A DNA stretch of 64,000 bases, taken from assembly GCF_964656455.1 (NCBI RefSeq), contig NC_135718.1, positions 149,526,762-149,590,761 of the forward strand, in the 5' to 3' direction. Below are positions 34,901 through 44,429 of the stretch, piece after piece. The DNA is from Halichoerus grypus (Eukaryota > Chordata > Mammalia > Carnivora > Phocidae). Each line of letters opens with the position of its first letter. Within the stretch, counting starts at the first letter, position 1. A program made the position numbers and the translations under genes. The notes under the pieces are model-generated. The model saw only the letters and a list, made by a program, of their open reading frames with translations. It did not search any database and was not told the DNA's origin.

Positions 34901-36348
34901 AACACACGGAGGGCTCTGCCTGGCCAGTCAGGAGAGCAAGAGTGGTCCCCGGGGCGTTCTGGAAGAGCTGACTTCACACCCATCCTGTGACCCTGTGCGA
35001 ACCACACGTTTGGGAATAGATGGACAAGCAGGCAAAATTTTCAAATGAGAAAATTGCTTTGATGCCCTCCCCAAGGCCCATACTGGTACATTTTGCTCAA
35101 TATTTGCTGAGCATTCATTTATTTAGTGTTAGGGGACAAATTATTCCAGATATATCCCGAATGGAATTAAGCCATGGTGGAAAATGAGAGATGGCCAGTA
35201 AATTTGAGTGCAGAGAATCCACACTGAGGCCCTCTCAAATCGTATCACTAGCAGCCACAATTGCTTACTTGCTCCCCGTGAAACCTGCCCTCAGAAAATC
35301 ATCCCTCTAGTATTTGTCAGTTACAACGTGGTTTGAATTGAACACAGATTTCCTGAGACATTTACGGCTTACTCCTGTTTTCCCATGGTGGCACGTAGGG
35401 TCACATTCCCAAGCAGAGGGATTTCAGTTATCAGGGGCCGGGTGGAGGGCACTGGGGGGAGACATGCTAGCTAGGGAGAAGGGCAGAGGGCAGAGTTCCA
35501 GGGAGCCTGCAATCACCCCACATTCTACTGTCTACTTAAGTCACCCTCCGGGCCACCAGGGCAAGCTTCTCACCTCCCAGCAAAACTAAGCATGGGTTTT
35601 TAATGATAAGAATAACAACCCCTCCTCTGCCCCCTGCCCCCTGCCAAGGTCTGTGCACCCATGTACACGCAAAGTCACTTCCTATAGATTTAGCTACAGG
35701 TGTAATCCCACGGCCATGTTCCACCAAAACTTACAGGAACAAAAGCACAAAAAGGGGCAGAGCTCGAAACCCAGGAATGTTGTGCACTGCAGTCCTTAGG
35801 AAAACCCAGATGAGTTGCTGAGGGTGGTGGGGGCAGTGGCCGTTATCTGTCCAGCAATGATATAATAATCACAAATGCCAAGGGGAGAGTTCTTTCAAGA
35901 TCTTTCTCAAGAACTGGGCGGGAGTCTTAACCACCCCGGCTGCCCACGCTTGATTAGCCCTGGTAGGTAACCCCAAGTCTTCAGCTACCAAAGGGGAGAC
36001 ATCTTCTCCTCAGCTCACTGGCTTCCTCCCCTTCCCTTGGCCTCCTTAGAATAAGCCTCAGATGTTCTCACTCTGAGGGAGACACAGGTTTTCTGCTGGA
36101 GCAGGAAACTTGGATGCCTAAACTTATAAAGAGACCCCCTATTTTGCCCGGGGAGCTCCCTGTGATACACCCGCCCTTGAAGATGTCACTCTGATGTAGC
36201 ATCGAGGTCCTCCTGTGCCTGGGGAAGAGGTCTTCTTTCCCTTGAGTGAGGTTGGTCCGTGCAACTCCCGGAGTTGCCTCATGGATGGTCTTCTGCTTTT
36301 TTCCCCCCAGAGAACAGTAACAGTGACTACGTGGAGGTCTTGCCTTGA
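19769..36348 (+). CDS. SH2D1B: SH2 domain-containing protein 1B (EAT-2), 4 coding exons
   Basis: Coding exons are 19769-19902, 32950-33013, 34553-34718 and 36311-36348, which join to 402 nt (133 residues plus TGA). Human EAT-2 is 132 residues as I recall. The protein is almost only an SH2 domain (about residues 5-103), starting MDLPYYHG. The phosphotyrosine-binding arginine is R31 in FLIRDSES. The short tail ends SDYVEVLP, with tyrosines at 121 and 128. Known of the family: EAT-2 is a cytosolic adaptor that binds ITSM tyrosine motifs of SLAM-family receptors in NK cells, and its tail tyrosines signal onward. All six splice sites are GT/AG and every phase is kept, so the gene looks intact. The start is the first ATG of the conserved N-terminus, with G at +4. 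The gene faces C1orf226, as in human 1q23.3 read in reverse. Identity is near certain from the aligned translation; expression is not visible here. Confidence 0.96.
20280..20425. repeat. MIR fragment
   Basis: Landmarks of MIR: TTTGTAAAGAGCTTCAACAT, a run of CATTTCCTTTCATCC, and GATGAAGAAACAGAGA. Confidence 0.65.
20513..20730 (+). mobile_element. Can-SINE, sense, SH2D1B intron 1
   Basis: Full-length with a long poly-A. Target-site duplication AAAACAATCCTG at 20500-20511 and 20731-20742. Confidence 0.95.
22179..22268 (+). mobile_element. old-type Can-SINE, short
   Basis: GGCGCCTAGCTGGC..., GTGACTCTTGATCTGGGG, tail TTACTTAAAAATAAAATC. Lacks the CT-rich block of the younger type. Directly abuts the next element. 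Confidence 0.75.
22269..22467 (+). mobile_element. Can-SINE, sense
   Basis: Younger type inserted in the tail of the older one; head GGTGGCTCAGTTGGTTAAGC, tail AAATAAATAAATAAAATC and poly-A. Confidence 0.92.
23252..23562 (+). mobile_element. old-type Can-SINE split by a younger one
   Basis: The head lies at 23252-23340 (GGCTGGCTCAGTTGGTAGAG, GGGGTTGTGAGTTCGAGCC); the tail continues at 23525-23562. The break holds the antisense Can-SINE 23341-23524. Confidence 0.88.
23341..23524 (-). mobile_element. Can-SINE, antisense, nested in a Can-SINE
   Basis: Target-site duplication GTGTAGAGATTA at 23325-23336 and about 23527-23538, both from the host element. Gives a clear order of insertion. Confidence 0.93.
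23930..25450 (+). repeat. L2/MIR pieces
   Basis: L2-like wording at 23930-24260, 24980-25075 (CAGGCACTATGCTGGGCACT) and 25205-25440 (TTCATTCAACAAGCATATAC). Two pieces share TAGAACCTTTATGTATTCAT. No gene. Confidence 0.55.
25451..27285. other. SH2D1B intron 1, mostly unassigned
   Basis: 26420-26870 resembles the antisense of a very old L1/HAL1 3' part. The rest shows nothing recognisable. Confidence 0.4.
27280..27474 (-). mobile_element. Can-SINE, antisense
   Basis: Target-site duplication TATTTTGACCTTTTC on the left and TATTCTGATCTTTTC on the right. Confidence 0.93.
27915..28380 (-). mobile_element. old L1 3' region, antisense
   Basis: Starts AGCTTTATTGAGGTATCATT, the reverse of an old L1 3'UTR, and continues as decayed ORF2 complement (AGCAGTATTCCATTC). 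Confidence 0.75.
28383..28630 (+). mobile_element. L1 3' end, 5'-truncated (carnivore type)
   Basis: Same subfamily as 13352-13586 (CTCTAGAGAACATACTGCTG, GGTGATGGGGATTAAGGAG), with a minimal A tail. Confidence 0.85.
29168..29367 (-). mobile_element. Can-SINE, antisense
   Basis: TTTATTTATTTATTTGAGGG, GA tract and reverse head ending CACCCAGGTGCCCC. Flanks share only TTAAT-like sequence, so the duplication is unclear. Confidence 0.9.
29560..30430 (-). mobile_element. old L1 ORF2 fragment, antisense
   Basis: Decayed complement of ORF2 (TTTGTATTTCCCTGATTGAT, TTGCCAAATTGTTCTCC, TTTATTAATCTTTTCTTAGG). No open frame. Confidence 0.65.
30436..30550 (+). mobile_element. old-type Can-SINE, short
   Basis: GGGGTGCTTGGCTGGCTCAA, GGTTATGAGTTCGAGTCC, TTGGGTGTAGAGGTTACTT and an A tail; no CT block. 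Confidence 0.85.
30551..31410. other. SH2D1B intron 1, nothing recognised
   Basis: Unique-looking sequence with no repeat I can name and no exon. Confidence 0.4.
31411..31460 (+). mobile_element. Can-SINE tail fragment
   Basis: Only CTCATTCTCAAATAAATAAA and AATCTTTTTTAAAAAAG remain. Confidence 0.55.
31727..31901 (-). mobile_element. Can-SINE, antisense
   Basis: Target-site duplication near TGAAAGAAATTTTT on the left and TGAAAAGAAATATTT on the right. Short GA tract. Confidence 0.92.
32177..32215 (+). repeat. long G-run in SH2D1B intron 1
   Basis: GGGG-C-(G)17 at 32182-32198, followed by more G-tracts (GGCATGGGGTGGGAGGG). Could form a G-quadruplex on the coding strand; run length is error-prone in sequencing. 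Confidence 0.85.
32950..33013 (+). CDS. SH2D1B: SH2D1B coding exon 2
   Basis: A 64-nt exon completing codon 45 (Ser) and encoding residues 46-66 ([11 protein letters not shown]... NIQ), the central SH2 strands. Acceptor TTTCCACAG|G, donor CAG|GTAAGA, exit phase 0. Confidence 0.95.
33667..33712 (+). repeat. (CA)n microsatellite, SH2D1B intron 2
   Basis: About 46 nt of CA units with one CAT interruption. Confidence 0.95.
34066..34278 (+). mobile_element. Can-SINE, sense, SH2D1B intron 2
   Basis: Full-length, same strand as the gene. Target-site duplication AACATTTGGGGTGTG before and AACATTTGGGTTGTG after. Confidence 0.94.
34553..34718 (+). CDS. SH2D1B: SH2D1B coding exon 3
   Basis: A 166-nt exon encoding residues 67-121 plus one base. 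It finishes the SH2 domain, including the block [19 protein letters not shown], and ends in DGIY. Donor TACG|GTAAAA (phase 1). Confidence 0.95.
34719..36310 (+). other. SH2D1B: SH2D1B intron 3 (1,592 nt)
   Basis: GT-AG intron ending in a strong pyrimidine tract (CTTTTTTCCCCCCAG). I see no Can-SINE or L1 in it. Confidence 0.9.
36311..36348 (+). CDS. SH2D1B: SH2D1B coding exon 4 (tail and stop)
   Basis: 38 coding nucleotides, giving E122 (split codon), then [11 protein letters not shown] and TGA at 36346-36348. The segment carries the conserved tail tyrosine (Y128) in SDYVEVLP. Confidence 0.95.
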
Positions 36349-37490
36349 AGACAAGGAGACTGAACAAAGCAATTAGAGAAGAGATGGGGTGACAGCTCTC
36401 ACTGGCAACCCTGCTTCTCCTGCAGGTGTGGTTCTGGAAGACTGAGCTCTAGGGGACAATTCAGACTCTCCTGGTCTGGGTGACTGAAGACATTCTGTCC
36501 ACCAACCTCAGAGAAATTATTCCCCACATCCCTGCCTCCCATGCATACACCATGAGCAGCTTTGAAACTCCTTTCCCCCCTCTCACTCTTCTTGCCTGGA
36601 ATAGGACAGCCTGAACCTATTCTCCATGGTTGATGCCCTCCTGCAGACCAGCGATCTGAGGCACAGCTTCATACAGAAGAGTGCGCACTTGGCCATGAGT
36701 TAGGAGCCTGAGTTCCAGTCCTGTGGCTATGAGACTTTGGAGAAACCTCTTGCCCTGTCTGGGGGTCTCCACTTCTTCATCTGGAAAACAAACACATGTT
36801 CCTGCCTCTCTGCTGAGCCTGGATGTGTCGGGTGGAATGGAGGAGTCCTGGGGTCATGGAGATGTACACGGGGGTGGCAAGAGATCTGAGTCCTAGCCTC
36901 CCAAACAGCCAACATGGTCTCTGCACCTGCCTGTCCCGGTCTTGGTCATGGCAGGGGCCCTGACCTCCCAGCTGTCCTTCTCCCCCACATTCTAGCTCTT
37001 CTCCTTCTTACTAATCTTGATTTTCCTGCCAGACACATCCACGGAAACACTTTCTCACTGGTTTTGCCCAATTTCATGTATGCACCAACCACTTTAGCAG
37101 CATGGATGTAGTTCTGTACTGCAGTGATATCTGTGGGCATCTTAAAGATATTCTCCTTTGTGTGGTTCGTTTTCCCATCTAGATAGTAAGTGCCACCAAA
37201 GCATGGTTGGGTCTCCCTCATATCCCCCAGTGTGGAAAAGTGTGCTGCATAGAGCTGTGCCCATTCACAGGACTTTGACTGGAAACACATTGCTGAAGGA
37301 TTTGTTGAATTTGTTCGAAGTCCTTTGCGTTTTTCTGCTAGTTAAAAATTTTAATTAAGACCTGATTAGTGTGGAATGTACCAAATTCTATGCCCATTCT
37401 TTTACCTATCTTCAAACCATAGTGATTCATTTTACCCTACTGGACTTATCTTACAAAGTTATTAAAGAGAAGAACTCTAGATTTCCAGAC
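36349..37490 (+). other. SH2D1B: SH2D1B candidate 3'UTR
   Basis: Unique-looking sequence after the stop, free of lineage-specific retroposons. The first poly(A)-like hexamer I find downstream is ATTAAA at 37461-37466; another lies near 38510. The true 3' end cannot be fixed from sequence alone. Confidence 0.45.
37461..37466 (+). terminator. candidate poly(A) signal ATTAAA
   Basis: First AATAAA/ATTAAA hexamer on + after the SH2D1B stop, 1.1 kb downstream. It is the weaker variant, and the human 3'UTR is longer as I recall, so a later site is possible. Confidence 0.3.
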
Positions 37491-38817
37491 AACATGAACA
37501 GACGTTGTGGTTGGAGTCCCAAAGTGTGAGCCATTTTGAGTTCTTGGGCCACAGAAATCCATAGCTACTACCAAGTAGGTAAGAAGTGAAATGCAGCCAC
37601 CATATTCAGAGAGCTGAGGGAGCTAAATCCTTCTGGTTGGTTCGCCATCTTTTCACAATTCCAGTGGGAATCTCTCCCCCTCTCTTTCTTTTGGACTTAA
37701 GTATGGAGAGTTGAGAAGTTAATCACATTCCTCAGTTCTTAACTCATTATCACCATCAATCCATACAAGACCTTTCTTTGGTTTTATTTCATCTTTATTC
37801 CCCTTGTCACTAATTCTCATTCCAATGTTCACACCCTCCCCCATAGGAAGCAGCTCAATAGTATTTGATACATGCCCTTGACATGTATGCACCCTTGTAG
37901 AATGTACATCATTGGTTGTGAATATATATCTTTTATATTTACATACACAATATTCTATTCTTCCAATTATGTTATTACTTTTTTCACTCAATACCCAGTT
38001 TCTTGTAATGTAATTCAGTATCTTAATGATGCACAGTATTTAGTAGTGTCCTTCCACCACAGTTTGCTTATCCTTTCCTAAAGAGATAGTCATCTAGGTT
38101 GGTTCCAGAAACAACACTATGAAGAGCAAATTTGAATGAGTCTCCCTATGGAAATGTAAGAGAATTTCTCTGAGCCATAGGGTCATAAAGTATGTTCATG
38201 TTTAATGATGACGTAGTCAAACCCATCAAGTGCTTTTTGACTCTTGTTTAATAAGCCCTTCCCCACCCCAAGATCATGAAAAAAAGTCTCCTACATTTTG
38301 TTTTCCTGGTTTTTATACATTTACTCCCTGCAGTTAAGGTTCCAGTGACGGCAAGGATTTTTGCATTTTTCACGGACACATTCCCAGTATCTACAAAAGC
38401 CCTTCACACATAGTTGGTGTTCAATTAATATTTCTTGAATGAAGGATGAATCCAGGGTTAACCTTTGTATATGGTAAGAGGTATTTCCAACTTTGTATTT
38501 CTCCATATATATTAAAGTCGTTTTCCCACTTCACCCTGCTTCATAAATCATCTCCCCCTCTAGTTTACAGTTCCTCCTTTATATCACAACAGTTCTAATC
38601 ATCTGGCTTTGCAGCATCTTACTGTCTTGGAGGACAGGTAACCTCTCTTATTTTTCAAACCAACTGAGTTATTTGTGGACATTGGTTCCTCCATATACAT
38701 TTTAGTATAACTACATTAGGTTGCTCCAAACGTTTTGATGGGATTTTGAGTGAATTTGCAATTAGGGAAAACAGACATTCTTGTGATGTTCTCCCGCGCA
38801 TAAAAATGCTACATCAG
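37490..38817 (-). repeat. 3' flank, old L1/HAL1-like antisense scraps
   Basis: 37870-38290 looks like the complement of a very old L1-type 3' region; 38395-38450 like an L2/MIR end (TTCAATTAATATTTCTTGAA). No gene seen. Confidence 0.4.
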
Positions 38818-39020
38818 GGGGCACCTGGGTGGCTCAGTCGTTAAGCGTTTGCCTTCGGCTCAGGTCATGATCCCAGGGTCCTGGGGTGGAGCCTTGCATC
38901 GCATCGGGCTCCCTGCTCCACGGGAGGCCTGCTTCTCCCTCTCCCACTCCCCCTGCTTGTGTTCCCTCTCTCGCCGCCTCTCTCTGTCAAATAAATAAAT
39001 AAATAAATAAAATCTTTTAA
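38818..39020 (+). mobile_element. Can-SINE, sense
   Basis: Perfect 16-bp target-site duplication AAAAATGCTACATCAG at 38802-38817 and 39021-39036, so a relatively recent insertion. Confidence 0.96.
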
Positions 39021-39494
39021 AAAAATGCTACATCAGTTTATTCAGGTCATCTTTTTTGTTCTTTAATGGAGTCACAAATTTTTACCATGGAAGTCTGGTA
39101 TATTAGATTAATTCCTATTTTTAGTTGTTATAAATTCTGTTTTTATGTTTTATTACATTTCTAGCATTCTCTGGCAGTGGCAAAATGCTTCCTTTCTCAT
39201 TAGATCTACTGGTTTACCTGTTGATCCTATTGTAAATGGAACTGTAAATTCTATGTAAATGATTTTGTCAGCTGTAAATAATACCACTTTGTTCTTTTTC
39301 AACACTTATGCATCTATTTACCATGTTTACTTGATTGCTAGGACCTCTAGTATACATTAAACAGTGGTCATAAAAGTGAGCATTCTTGTGTGGGTCCCAG
39401 CATTGCATGGAATGTATAGAAACCTTCTCCACTGCAGCACCATGTTTGTTGTAGCCTTTAAGATGACTATTTTAGTTTTTATCAGAAATGTTTT

Positions 39495-39605
39495 GGGGCA
39501 TCTGGCTGGCTCAGTCAGAAGAGCCTGTGACTCATGATCTTGGGGCCATGACTTTGAGCCCCACATTGGGTGTAGAGATTATGTAAATAAACTTAAAAAG
39601 AAACT
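39495..39605 (+). mobile_element. old-type Can-SINE, short
   Basis: GGGGCATCTGGCTGGCTCAG, GAGCCCCACATTGGGTGTAG and an AAACTTAAAAAG tail; no CT block. Confidence 0.85.
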
Positions 39606-39967
39606 TAAAATGCCTTGAAATTTATTAAGTGATTTGTTTCTGCATCTACTGAAATAGTCACATTCCTTTTATCTTCATTCCATTATAGAGGTGAATTAGA
39701 TTAATAAAATTGCTGATATTATACCACCCTTCCATTGCTTCACTTGATCATGCTGTATTATTTTCAATAAACTGATGGATTTAGTAAGTTAACACTTCAT
39801 TTAAGACTTTTGCGTTAAAACTCATAAGCCAAACAGAACTATAATTTACTGAATCACTGGTATACTAATCATATAAAGTAAATAAAGCAGGCTTTCCTTT
39901 TTCTCTTTTCTGCTACAACTCTGTGAGGTAAGGATGATCAGATGCTTGAAAATTTATTAGTACTCTT

Positions 39968-40174
39968 TTTTTTTTTTAAGATTTTTATTTCTTTATTTGA
40001 CAGAGAGAAAGAGCACAAGCAGGGAGAGTGGCAGGCAAAGGCAGAGAGAGAAGCAGGCTTCCCGCTGAGCAGGGAGCCCGATGTGGGGCTCGATGCGGGG
40101 CTCGATCCCAGGACCCTGGGATCATGACCTGAGCTGAAGGCAGCCGCTTAACCAACTGAGCCACCCAGGCGCCC
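39968..40174 (-). mobile_element. Can-SINE, antisense, nested in L1
   Basis: Perfect 13-bp target-site duplication TATTAGTACTCTT at 39955-39967 and 40175-40187. GGGGCTCGATGC/GGGGCTCGATCC is a small internal duplication. Confidence 0.96.
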
Positions 40175-41408
40175 TATTAGTACTCTTATACAAAAGTGAG
40201 TTTGAAGCTCTGGTGAAGAGGGGAGGGAATCTTTCACTACTATTTAAGTATCTTCAATGCTTAGTGGTTTACTCAATTATTTTTGCCAGTGTTGGCATTC
40301 TTTGTTCTCCCAGGAATTTATCAATTTTATATAAACTTTTGCAATTATTGGCATATAGTTCATAATATTATTTTTAAAAATCTGTTGTGACTGTAGTCAT
40401 ACCTTCTTCTTCACTCTTCTGCCTTCCTTTTTTATTAATCAATTTTATCCATCTTACTAGTCCTGTCAGAGCCAGCTTTTAGTTTTGTTAATCTTGTTTT
40501 TAGATCGCTATTCTTGATTTCAGTGATTTTTTATACTTGGTTTTTTTGAGTTTATCTGGCTTATTTTCACATTTTCTAATAAGTATACGTATATATAAAA
40601 GCCATGACTTTAGCTCATGGTACTATTTTAATGGTATCCCGCAAATTTTTATTGCTGTTCAGGTCTAAGTATTTTTAATTTGTATAAAAATGTCCTCTTC
40701 AATCCAAGAACAATTCAGTAGTTCATATTTGTTTTTAAACATATATTTCAGCTTTTATTTTTGTGTCGATTCCAAACTGTAGAGCGTTATAGTTAGATAA
40801 CATGGTTTGACTTGACTTCTGAGGCTTCCTTGGTGAACACTCTGTGAATATTTCATTTGAGAATTGTTCTATTCATTTTAAAGTTCATTTTCAAGACCCA
40901 CCCCATGTATTTAAGATTACAACTCATGCAAAACAAATATTTTTATAGATTTTTCACCTATTTGACCTATCAAAGAGAAAAAGTCTCTCATTTTAACTCA
41001 ATGTATAATAGAGTTTCGCTTTCTAATTACAATAGTTGGTGTACAGATATTTCCCTATCGTTCTGCCGTCCCTGTTTTAATGATTTTTATGTTATACTTT
41101 TAGGTGTTTATCTTTTTATAATTATAATCATCTTAATCTCTTTTATATGAAGTGCTTCTCTCTTTTTTGCCTTTAATTATATTTTTCTTCATAGTTAAAT
41201 TGCTATCCTGGCTTTCTTTTCATTCATATTTTCCTAGTATATAATTTCCCATCCCTTTGTTTTCAAGTTTTCTCATATCTTTTGTGTTAACTCTGTCTTC
41301 CATAGACAAAATATTGCTGGATCTAAGTTAAGATTCTCTCCTTCTGTGTGCTGAGTTCAATACATTTACATGTATTATAATTTGTTCTATTGGAATTTAT
41401 GTCTGCCG

Positions 41409-41796
41409 TTGTTACGAGCTGAATGTTTGTGTCCCTCACCCCCCACATGTTGAAGCTCTGACCCCCAGTGCAATGGTGTTTAGAGGTGGGGCCTCCGGCA
41501 AGTAATTAGGTTTACAGAAAAGCCATGAGGGTGGTGCTCTCATGATGCGATTAAGACCCTTAAGAGAGGGCTCTCTCCACATGTAAGCACCAAGAAAGCC
41601 TTTGTGGGGGCACAGTAGGAAGGTGGCTGTTTGCGCGACTGGACGCTGGACGTGGCCCTCACCAGACACCCAACCTGCTGGCACCTGATCTTGGACTTCC
41701 CATGCTCTGCAGCCGTGAGAAATAAAGTCTCATAAAATGTTTGTTGTTTAAGCCACCTGATCTATGGTGTTTTGTTACAGTAGCGCGAGCTAAGAT
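41409..41796 (+). mobile_element. solo LTR, ERVL-MaLR (MLT1-like)
   Basis: TGTTACGAGCTGAATGTTTG start, GGTGGGGCCTCCGGCAAGTA, GTGAGAAATAAAGTCTC near the 3' end and TTTAAGCCACCTGATC. Same class as 6023-6374 but more diverged. Confidence 0.75.
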
Positions 41797-42047
41797 AAAA
41801 ATCTTACTCCAGTCTTTCCATTTACCATACATTTTGTTTCCTTCCCTCCCCCCCTTTTTCTGCTTTCCAGCAAATAGATCAAGTTTACCTATGCTAATTT
41901 GAAGGCTCTTTTTTTTTTTTTATAAAAGACATTTTTGGTGGTTACCCACACCTTATTAAGACCTGTATTTTTGTTTTTCTCTATAATATTTAAAATATAT
42001 CAATTGTTATCATTAAGCATACTGTTACCATCATCAATCCCACCTTG
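41797..42047. other. intergenic, nothing recognised
   Basis: AT-rich with a T-run at 41910. Confidence 0.4.
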
Positions 42048-42245
42048 TTTTTTTTTTTCTTAAAGATTTTATTTATTTGAGTGAAAGAGAGAGCGTGAGA
42101 ACACGAGCAGGGGGAGGGGCAGAGGGAGAAGCAGACTCCCCACTGAACAGGGAGCCTGACGCGGTGCTCGATCCCAGGACCCTGGGATCATGACCCGAGC
42201 CAAAGGCAGACACTTAACCGACTGAGCCACCCAGGCGCACCCCCC
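42048..42245 (-). mobile_element. Can-SINE, antisense
   Basis: Full-length; possible short duplication around CCACCTTG/CCCCCTTG. Confidence 0.92.
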
Positions 42246-42427
42246 TTGCTTTCTGATGTTATCTAAAATTTGAATTATTATCTACTCCTATGCCTTCAAC
42301 AATACAAAAATCTTAAGCCATTATTATTTTGAATCTGGTATTCTTACTGAGATGTCTAATGTCAATTTGATTCTATTAATTTTTTTTTTCTGAAAACTTT
42401 ATTATTAACATTTTATTTTTCAGGGAA

Positions 42428-42513
42428 CTGCAAGGAGTCTGCTTCTCCCTCTGTCCCTCTCCCTCCCCCTGCTTATGTTCTCTCTTGCTCTCTCTCGAAT
42501 AAATCTTTTTTTT
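42428..42513 (+). mobile_element. Can-SINE 3' half, sense
   Basis: CAAGGAGTCTGCTTCTCCC, CT tract and AATAAATCTTTTTTTT; the head is missing. Confidence 0.75.
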
Positions 42514-42514
42514 T

Positions 42515-42621
42515 AAAGCATTTTATTTTTCGGTAATCTCCACATCCAACATGGGGCTCAAACTCACAACCCCTGAGATCAAGAGCCATGCACTCTACCT
42601 ATTGAGCCAGCCAGGCGCCCC
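42515..42621 (-). mobile_element. old-type Can-SINE, antisense
   Basis: Reverse of the short type: CATTTTATTTTTCGGTAATC, CCAACATGGGGCTCAAACTC, GAGCCAGCCAGGCGCCCC. It meets the sense fragment tail to tail. A small direct repeat CTTCTGGGAACTT follows at 42621 and 42644. Confidence 0.85.
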
Positions 42622-42659
42622 TTCTGGGAACTTCATTTTTTTTCCTTCTGGGAACTTTA

Positions 42660-43020
42660 AAGATAATCTGTCTTTATGGTCTTAAATTTCACGGTAATGT
42701 GTCTGAGTGTGAGTTTTTCCTTCTCTATCTTGTTTTAAAGTCTATATGCCATTTCTCTTTAAGTTTTAACCTTTCTGGACTTCTTGAAATTTTCATTTTT
42801 TTCTCCAAAGATATCCTCCCCCTCTATTTTCTCTCTCCTACTGAAATTCTTAGTTAGGAAGGGTCGTCTCTTTTCTTTTTTCCCCCAACAAACTGTTGAT
42901 CTTAGGAAATGATCTTAGGAACACGACAAAGGGACCTTTTGCAAAAATTAGTTACCAGAAACTGCAATGCCTAAATTAAGCCACAAGAGGTCAGACAAAA
43001 ACCAAGAAAATAAATTGTGT
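42660..43020. other. intergenic, nothing recognised
   Basis: AT-rich, T-rich tracts; possibly old L1 complement (42660-42860). No gene. Confidence 0.35.
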
Positions 43021-43021
43021 G

Positions 43022-43068
<47 letters not shown>
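43021..43068 (+). repeat. (TG)n microsatellite
   Basis: About 20 TG units with minor interruptions at both ends. Confidence 0.95.
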
Positions 43069-43129
43069 TAAAAAAACAAAAAAGCAAGCATGGTGAGGAA
43101 CCCTGGTAGCTATTAAAACCTGAGCCATT

Positions 43130-43317
43130 GGGCGCCTGGGTGGCTCAGTCGTTAAGCGGCTGCCTTCGGCTCAGGTCATGATCCCAGAGTCCTGGGATCG
43201 AGTCCCACATCGGGCTCCCTGCTCAGCGGGAAGCCTGCTTCTCCCTCTCCCACTCCCACTGCTTGTGTTCCTGCTGTCGCTGTCTCTGTCAAATAAATAA
43301 ATAAAAACCTAAAAAAA
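43130..43317 (+). mobile_element. Can-SINE, sense
   Basis: Target-site duplication AAACCTGAGCCATT at about 43116-43129 and 43319-43332, perfect. Relatively recent. Confidence 0.96.
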
Positions 43318-43405
43318 AAAACCTGAGCCATTCCCCGGAATAATACCTCTCATTTGACTGTTTAATCTCCAGTGTCGATAACAGGATTAGTGTGTAAGCC
43401 AGTCT

Positions 43406-43440
43406 TCCCCCCCCATCCCCCCCCCCCCCCCCCCCCCCCC
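43406..43440 (+). repeat. C-homopolymer
   Basis: Nine C, AT, then 24 C at 43417-43440. Length may be unreliable. Confidence 0.9.
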
Positions 43441-43559
43441 GGTTTGCAATTAGAAGTGCAGTCGAAGTTGGACAGCCATTCCTGCTTAGGGCTGAAATTC
43501 TTGCAAATCGTAGAGCAGATCTCTACCCCAAATCCTTGTGCACGAAAGTTTTCAAGGGG

Positions 43560-44150
43560 CCCTAGTGTCAGCTCTGCCCCTTACTGGTAGAGTGACTTTG
43601 GGTAAGTTGCTGAAACTCGCTTAGCCTCTGGTCCGCCTCCCCTGGAAAACGGGGTGATAGTTCTCACCGCCTAGGGTAATGTGGGGAGTCAGACCATGCC
43701 AGCACAGGAGAACTTGGAAAAAATGCAGTCTTTGCTCTTTGCTCTTTCCTCTTCCGGAAAACGAGGGGGTTCGGTGAATGGATCTCTCAATTCCTATCCT
43801 GAACGAACCTTCAGTGTTTAATGAAATTGCCTTCACCCCTGGAGAAGGTCCAATGACCATTTCCTGAGGATTTTTATCAGACTGGTGTGATGGAAACAGA
43901 GAAGAGTCATGTGGAGAGAAAACACCTGCTCCTCAGGTCCAGAGACCCAGGCCTCCAGGTCCTACCCCGCCCTTTATGTGTCTTTAAGACCCAGGCTCTG
44001 CTTTGTCACTGCCTCAACCTCAGTGTACCCATCTATAAAATGGGGCTGAAATAACTATGTCACGAGATGTGAGGATTAATGAGATCATGCGTGCGAATCT
44101 CTTGGAACTCAGTAAGACAACTGTATCTGAAAAATGGGCTCCACAGGACT
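43560..44150 (+). repeat. two MIR fragments
   Basis: 43560-43685 (TGACTTTGGGTAAGTTGCTG) and 43985-44150 (CATCTATAAAATGGGGCTGA, GTGAGGATTAATGAGATCAT) match the MIR core and 3' part. Confidence 0.75.
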
Positions 44151-44259
44151 TCCTTTACAGGCTTATTGAGAAAAACAAATGAGATAATGAATGCAAATTG
44201 ATTAGCACAAATTCCTGGAATACATAGGAGCTTTAGTATTGTAATAATAAAGCACCACT

Positions 44260-44426
44260 TGGGTGCCTGGGTGGCTCAGTCGGTTAAGCAGCTGCCTTCG
44301 GCTCAGGTCATGATCCCGGGGTCCTGGGATCGAGCCCCGCATCAGGCTCCCTGCTCAGCAGGGAGTCTGCTTCTCCCTCTCCCTCTGCCGCTCCCCCTAC
44401 TTGTGCTAATAAATAAAATCTTTAAA
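44260..44426 (+). mobile_element. Can-SINE, sense; the last one in the window
   Basis: Short CT tract. Target-site duplication TAATAATAAAGCA on both sides. No further Can-SINE is found to its right. Confidence 0.95.
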
Positions 44427-44429
44427 AAT

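Larger units (their letters stand above)
39040..41400 (-). mobile_element. old L1 ORF2, antisense, decayed
   Basis: Complement of L1 reverse-transcriptase-region wording across 2.3 kb, frames destroyed, interrupted by Can-SINEs at 39495 and 39968. Confidence 0.65.
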
